The position numbers and the translations under genes are program-made. The notes below the pieces were generated by a model that did no database searches, was not told where the DNA came from, and saw only the letters and a program-made list of their open reading frames with translations. From Phymorhynchus buccinoides (taxonomy: Eukaryota; Mollusca; Gastropoda; Neogastropoda; Raphitomidae), in contig CM065713.1 of assembly GCA_017654935.2 (NCBI GenBank), forward strand, positions 18,748,375 to 18,812,374: a DNA stretch of 64,000 nt, in the 5' to 3' direction. Below, piece after piece: positions 58,966-64,000 of the stretch. Position 1 is the stretch's first letter. Each line of letters begins with the position of its first letter.

Positions 58966-59257
58966 TGACCAGTTTTCTGGGGTTTTCGTTTTGAGAGGGG
59001 GTGGAACAATTTTGCAAAATTCCTGCACCTTTTTGACTGTTAGCTTTCTTTTGAACAAGGTGCCATCTTGTGACCTTATCGTTTTGTAATTAAGCTGATA
59101 TTCATATCCCATAGATTATTTCTTAATTACCGCGAATAACAGTTTGTTATCATTGTTATTTGATATTTTTGTTGTGATATATACGTTGCTGTGTCGCTTT
59201 ATTTTTTTTTCATTTTTTTTTCTATTGTTACAATACATTTTTCATTCTTTAGAGAGC

Positions 59258-61622
59258 ATGACAAAACATTCGAACTTTAAAATATTGCAATGGAATTGCA
59301 GGTCAATATCAACAAATATTCACGAACTGATTCAACATACATCTCTCATATCTCTCAAATCATACTTATCAAGTGTTAGCATTACAGTCTCTAAATGTAA
59401 CTGAACAAAAAATTCCCAAAATACAATTTTTTTGATTATCCTCCAATATTCCAAAATAACAACGAAACAGGGAGGGTTAGCACTGCGTTATATATTCAAG
59501 AAAAAGTTGAATATTTTGAAATAGAACCACCTTTTTCAAAAGATGTTAAAACTATTAATGCATGCGCAGCAAAACTGAAATTCAAAGCTTCACTTACATT
59601 AAACGTAGTTTCCGTTTATTTGTCAAAAGGCCCTGACAATGAAAATACAGAATGGCTACGCAATGTACAGGACCAACATGAAAAATGGTTAATAGCAGGT
59701 GACTTTAACTCACATGCCCCATTCTGGGATAATGAGTGCAAAATAGAAACGCATAATCGTTTTGTTGAAAACATAGTAGACTCGTCATTATGTATATTAA
59801 ACAATGGTAGTGTTACAAGAATTCCTGATGTTTCACACCATCGAGCAACAGCAATTGACTTAACTCTTATATCCCCTGCCATTGCTCCAAGCTGTGAATG
59901 ACTTGTAAAGATCCTCTTGGTAGTGATCATTGGCCTATAGTTATTACCATCAGAGGTAAACAAACTATTAACGACTGCACTAAAGATAAGATCCCAAAGT
60001 ATAATTATAACAAAGCTGACTGGATTAAATTTGAAAATATGCTCTCTACTTGCAATTGCGAAGATATTATGGTTGATAATATTGACATAAGTTATATGAA
60101 TTTTGGTGATAATGTCTTGCGAGCAGCTGATCTTTCAATTCCTAGATGTAATTTTGATAAATCAAGTAAGTATGCAGGTAATGTATGGTGGAATGCTTCC
60201 TGTGAAGAAGCAAGAGAACAAAAAATGGATGCCTACAAAGCATATCTAAAAGATGAAAACGATCCCAAAAAAATTGCTGAAAAGAACAAAGTAAAAAATC
60301 ATAGCAACAGAGTAAATGAAAAAGCTAAGGAAGACTACTGGTCAAGTTTTTGTGGAAACGAAGTTCAAGACCACAAAGATCTACAGAAAACATGGAAAAA
60401 ATTAAAAGAAATGAAAAATGGAATCAATCTTCCTGAGTACCCAATAAAATTGGAAAATAATGAGTTTCCCTCAAATTTTGAAAAGGCTGAAGCATTTGTA
60501 CATATTTTCGCAAAAATAGTAACAATGAAGGCCTCTTAGAAAACCAAAAAATATACAGAGAAAAAATGGACAATAATGAATATAATGGAAAAAGTCCTGA
60601 TAACAATCACTATACAAATGCTCCCATAAATTTTCAGGAAATGAAAGACGCAATTTACACCCTTGGCTCAAAGAAAAAATCAGTAGGACCAGATGCTATT
60701 CCTAATGAAATGATAAAGCATTTACCAGTTAATTTCATAATCTTTTTAACCCTATTTTTTATAAAAATGTTGGTCTGAAGGGGTTCAACCATCTTTGTGG
60801 AAACAATCAATTGTAACCCCTATCCCTAAAGAGGGTAAGGCAAAATCAGATAAAAATAATTATAGACCAATTGCGCTTACGTCACACGTGGGAAAACTTA
60901 TGGAAAGAATTATTCTTAAAAGACTCGAACATTATTGTGAAAAAAAAGTTATAATACCAATACACCAGGCTGGCATCAGAAAAGGCAGATCAACGGTTGA
61001 CCATCTAGTAAAAATTACCTCACAGATCAAACATCAGTTTTCCCGTAGGAAAAATGTACTTGCCACTTTTTTCAATATTAGAAAGGAGTACGACCAAGTT
61101 TGGCATTCAAAACTTCTGAATAAACTTAAATCAATAGGCCTTTCAGGGTGTATGTACAATTACTTAAAAACCTTCTTAAGTGATAGAACAATACAGACTA
61201 GGGTAGGTAATGTGTATTCCAACCAAAAACATCTCCAAATGGGAATACCACAAGGCGCTGTGATAGCTCCAATCCTTTTAAACATTTTGATGCACGATCT
61301 TCCAAAAGCAGTGTCAAAAAATGTTGAACTAGTACAATATGCTGATGACATCTGCATATGGATGAAAGTTACTCTAAAAAGACATACACCTGCTAGATCA
61401 ATTAACTATATTAAAAAGATATATCAAAATGAACTGGACAAAATTAATAAGTACATGAATAAAAACGGATTAGCTCTTTCGCCTGAAAAATCGCACATGG
61501 TTCTCTTCAATACTGGTTATGACCCTAACCCTCTACCTTCTTTTCAAATTGATGGATTGCGCCTTGAATATAAAAAAGTTGTAACATTCTTTGGAGTAAA
61601 TTTAACTTCTAAATTAAGCTGA
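59258..61622 (+). pseudogene. LINE ORF2: endonuclease and reverse transcriptase, broken
   Basis: The start ATG at 59258 leads into FKILQWNCRSI, the usual beginning of an apurinic-type endonuclease. In other frames follow LIAGDFNSHAPFW (59690-59728), ATAIDLTLISP and GSDHWPIV (59919-59942), the catalytic endonuclease motifs. Reverse transcriptase follows: KKKSVGPDAIPNEMI, SDKNNYRPIALTS, AGIRKGRSTVDHL, FFNIRKEYDQVWH, MGIPQGAVIAPILLN and QYADDICIW (YADD at 61338-61349). Reading-frame changes fall near 59400, 59898, 60538 and 60778. In motif A an Asn (AAT, 61074-61076) stands where the catalytic Asp is expected. The TGA at 61620-61622 lies where the family has Trp, and RT-like sequence continues briefly beyond it. 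Confidence 0.85.
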
Positions 61623-61700
61623 AACTACCATTTAGAAAGTGTTCTGACAAAAGCCAGGGGGGGATTGGTCACTATATTTTTCTGAAAGTTTGGTAAGAGT

Positions 61701-63262
61701 ACTTTTCAAATTTAATTGTTTGCCAAAAATAAAATCAGGGCTACACTATGTTATACCTCTATATATGAAGGGGTCTATTTTGTCAGTGTCAAATATGGGG
61801 TAGGGGTAGTAAAAATTGTAGAAATAACTCGATTTATATTATAAACCAATAATTTTACTATTGTGAGATTAAGGAATATTAGTGCAATGATTTGGGAGTT
61901 CTACAGCATGGCTTACTGAAATGTGTAAGTACTTCCGGTTTGTTTTGTCATGAACATAGGACAAATCACAAAAAACAGCAAAACCAATCGTTTACTGATA
62001 ATTTCTAGTCTAAAACGGCCATTAGTTTTTTAATAATGGTTGATGTTTAAGCAGCCATGGACATCTTTGGTATTTCTACAACCTTTTCATGCCCAAAATT
62101 GTTCACTTCCAGTATGAACTTTCTGTTTAGAGCTTTGATTTTGATTGGTTGTTAACATCAAAAGAAAGAAAAAATTTTTTGGGCAGTTACAACCGTTAAA
62201 ACTGGGTCGTCAATTGAATTGAGTCAATGGTCATCAAGCTTGAGCAAAAAGACATTATTTGCATTAAAACGCAATAAGTATTTGTCCATTAGTGTAAGAT
62301 ATGGCAATTTAAAGATATTTAAGATAATTCTAACGGTGTTAACGGTTATCTTGAAAGAAAATCACTACTTTATAACGAAACTTTACAGTCATTCAATGGC
62401 ACAATCTCGAGTAGTAAACATGTTTTTAATATTATGATTAAATTGCAAGAGAAAGCCCCCAAAACACTATGTTGGTAGTTTAATCCGTTAAAAACGGTTA
62501 TTTACAGCCATATTATCTGAGATAACGAGCATCATCCTTGATACATTGAACTAGTCTGTCCCTGTTTGAATTTTATCATAAGCAGTTGAAGAGTTGTTGC
62601 TGAATAAATAAAAAGACCCTTTTGGTCTCTCAGACTGGTACAAAAGCCCACACCCCGATTCTAAAGTACTGCCTCCCTTATATGGCTTGTCACAGATGAA
62701 CAAGAACAGGGTGAATGACATCTATAATAACAGCAAAGGCGAAAAGAACAAGAAACAAAACAATAAACTTCACAGATTTATGGAGTTTTTGAAATTAAAA
62801 TACCTCAATCATCTTAAACTCAAATACAGACGCCAAAGAAGGAAATCTCGATGTAACCACCCCTCTTTCTATTATGAAGCCTTTCTAAATATTTAAGGGT
62901 ACACAGTACCTTTGTTTGGTGTCTGCTGGTAGTTTGATTTGTTATTTACATAACGGAAGAGAAAAAACGAAAATAAGAAGAAAATCGAAGTTTTTACGGT
63001 TATCTAACTAACCCTACCCTCAAAATGAAAATACAGACGCCAAAGAAGGAAAAATAGGTAATAAAAACCCTTCTAGACATGTGTAGCCCTCATTTAAAAA
63101 AAGGCAAACATCTGGCTTTTGATTTTAATCATAAAAACGCTTCAGAAAATCATAGTGGCGGGGTGAGGGTTTACTTCTATGGCATTGCGGTCTATCTTGT
63201 GTGAATTGCGAAATCTTGTTCGCAATAGTGTAAGAAGATTTGATTTGATTGATTTAATTTAA
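61701..63262. other. Possible LINE 3' region or unrelated unique DNA
   Basis: AT-rich sequence without a supported gene. A 24-bp string beginning AAATACAGACGCCAAAGAAG occurs twice (about 62821 and 63030). The segment ends with a GATTTGATTTGATTGATTT run that resembles a LINE tail. Confidence 0.4.
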
Positions 63263-63292
63263 AGTCTGTTCACACAATGGTGATATTAGACT

Positions 63293-63312
63293 GGGGGGGG
63301 GGGGGGGGGGGG
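63293..63312 (+). repeat. Poly-G run
   Basis: About 20 consecutive G, followed by poly-A and a short GT tract. Confidence 0.9.
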
Positions 63313-63717
63313 ATAAAAAAAAAATTGTGTGCGCGCGTGTGTGTGTGTATGTGAATATGAGTGAGTGTGCAACAAATCCCTAACAAATTAATAACAAATA
63401 AATAATAAAAAGTGAAAAAGAAAACAAAATTAAAGTTAATTAACTCATGAACTAAAGTAATCTTGCAATTCCAGGTCTGACTCCCATACAAATCCCCCAT
63501 ACATGAAAACGAGACATCACTTTAAAGAGCAGCTTCGATCGTGTGTGGGGGAACTTGTATGTGGGTCACACCTACCCAGAAAAAAACAAAGGATTAATTA
63601 TTGCTGGTTCAGTGGGTCTTTAAAACACACAGTTTCGTCAGCCATAATTATAATCTTGTGTAGATCACTCAGTCTCTCTCTCATTTATCTGTATTGTATG
63701 CGTGGGTGAGGTAGTCC

Positions 63718-63765
63718 TCGCACGCGCGCGCGTGTAAGTGTGTAAGAGTGTGTGTATGTGTGTGT

Positions 63766-63848
<83 letters not shown>
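63718..63848 (+). repeat. (GT)n microsatellite
   Basis: GCGCGCGCG followed by nearly pure (TG)n. Confidence 0.97.
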
Positions 63849-63849
<1 letters not shown>

Positions 63850-63937
63850 TCCGTGTCGTTACCGCGCGCATCTTTTTTTCCCCCTCAACATCTCTGTCCG
63901 TCTGCCTTTCTCGATTTTCCTTTCCACTTCTGTTCCC

Positions 63938-63939
<2 letters not shown>

Positions 63940-64000
<61 letters not shown>
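63940..64000 (+). repeat. (CT)n microsatellite reaching the window edge
   Basis: Pure CT dinucleotides to the last base. The true length is unknown. Confidence 0.97.

Larger units (their letters stand above)
57692..61700 (+). mobile_element. Decayed non-LTR retrotransposon (LINE)
   Basis: Two-ORF LINE layout on the plus strand: an ORF1 with coiled coil and SGNH-esterase-like domain, then an ORF2 with apurinic endonuclease and reverse transcriptase. ORF2 has at least four frameshifts and a nonsense codon, so the element cannot move by itself. The RT style (NNYRPIALTS, K-MERII--RL) and the ORF1 esterase place it in the Jockey/CR1/I assemblage; I cannot fix the clade. No RNase H domain was found. 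The 3' end is uncertain: a GATTTGATTTGATTGATTT tail at about 63238-63257 might mark it. Confidence 0.85.

Overview
The window looks like nuclear DNA of an invertebrate animal, most likely a gastropod mollusc. That guess rests on GT-AG introns, non-LTR retrotransposons and small DNA transposons of types common in marine invertebrates, very long GT/CA and CT tracts, and tandem arrays covering roughly 60% of the first 53.5 kb. The species assignment is inference. There are no operons, CRISPR arrays or other prokaryotic features.

Layout. Bases 1-3626 are a 47/48-bp minisatellite that runs off the left edge. Bases ~3836-53500 form one very large inverted duplication (palindrome). The left arm (~3836-29270) and right arm (29273-53500) carry the same blocks in mirror order around an axis at 29271/29272. 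From outside inward these are: a little-featured flank, an Asp-codon minisatellite, ETHE1 exon C, a retroelement tail, a hairpin element with a 66/54-bp array, a 584-bp MITE, a MADF gene fragment, ETHE1 exon B, a 52-bp array with a 232-bp MITE, a truncated LINE with the 67/69-bp array, ETHE1 exon A, a 74/78-bp array, a 54-bp array, an unidentified exon-like ORF, and finally a 44-bp satellite that inverts at the axis. The right arm ends exactly at a 500-N scaffold gap (53501-54000). Bases 54001-64000 are unrelated to the arms: microsatellites, gene-poor sequence and one decayed full-domain LINE (~57.7-61.7 kb or beyond).

The only gene I can name is ETHE1 (persulfide/sulfur dioxygenase, mitochondrial sulfide oxidation). 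Its last three coding exons are present in each arm with intact splice sites, matching phases and a stop codon. They lie on the minus strand in the left arm and the plus strand in the right. In both copies the 5' end points to the palindrome centre, and the N-terminal exons with the metal-binding motif are not in the window.

The main question is whether the palindrome is real or an assembly join of two haplotypes through the unspanned 44-bp satellite. The contig end inside the right arm, the symmetric loss of the same ETHE1 exons and chimeric patches in the right arm favour an artefact. Divergence between the arms, and satellite arrays that are not mirror copies of each other, exclude a simple fold-back of one molecule but fit either two haplotypes or an old palindrome. 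A second theme is that at least three minisatellites seem to have grown out of transposon ends lying beside them (LINE reverse-transcriptase coding DNA, a MITE terminus, and a hairpin element). I did not find a new enzymatic or defence system.
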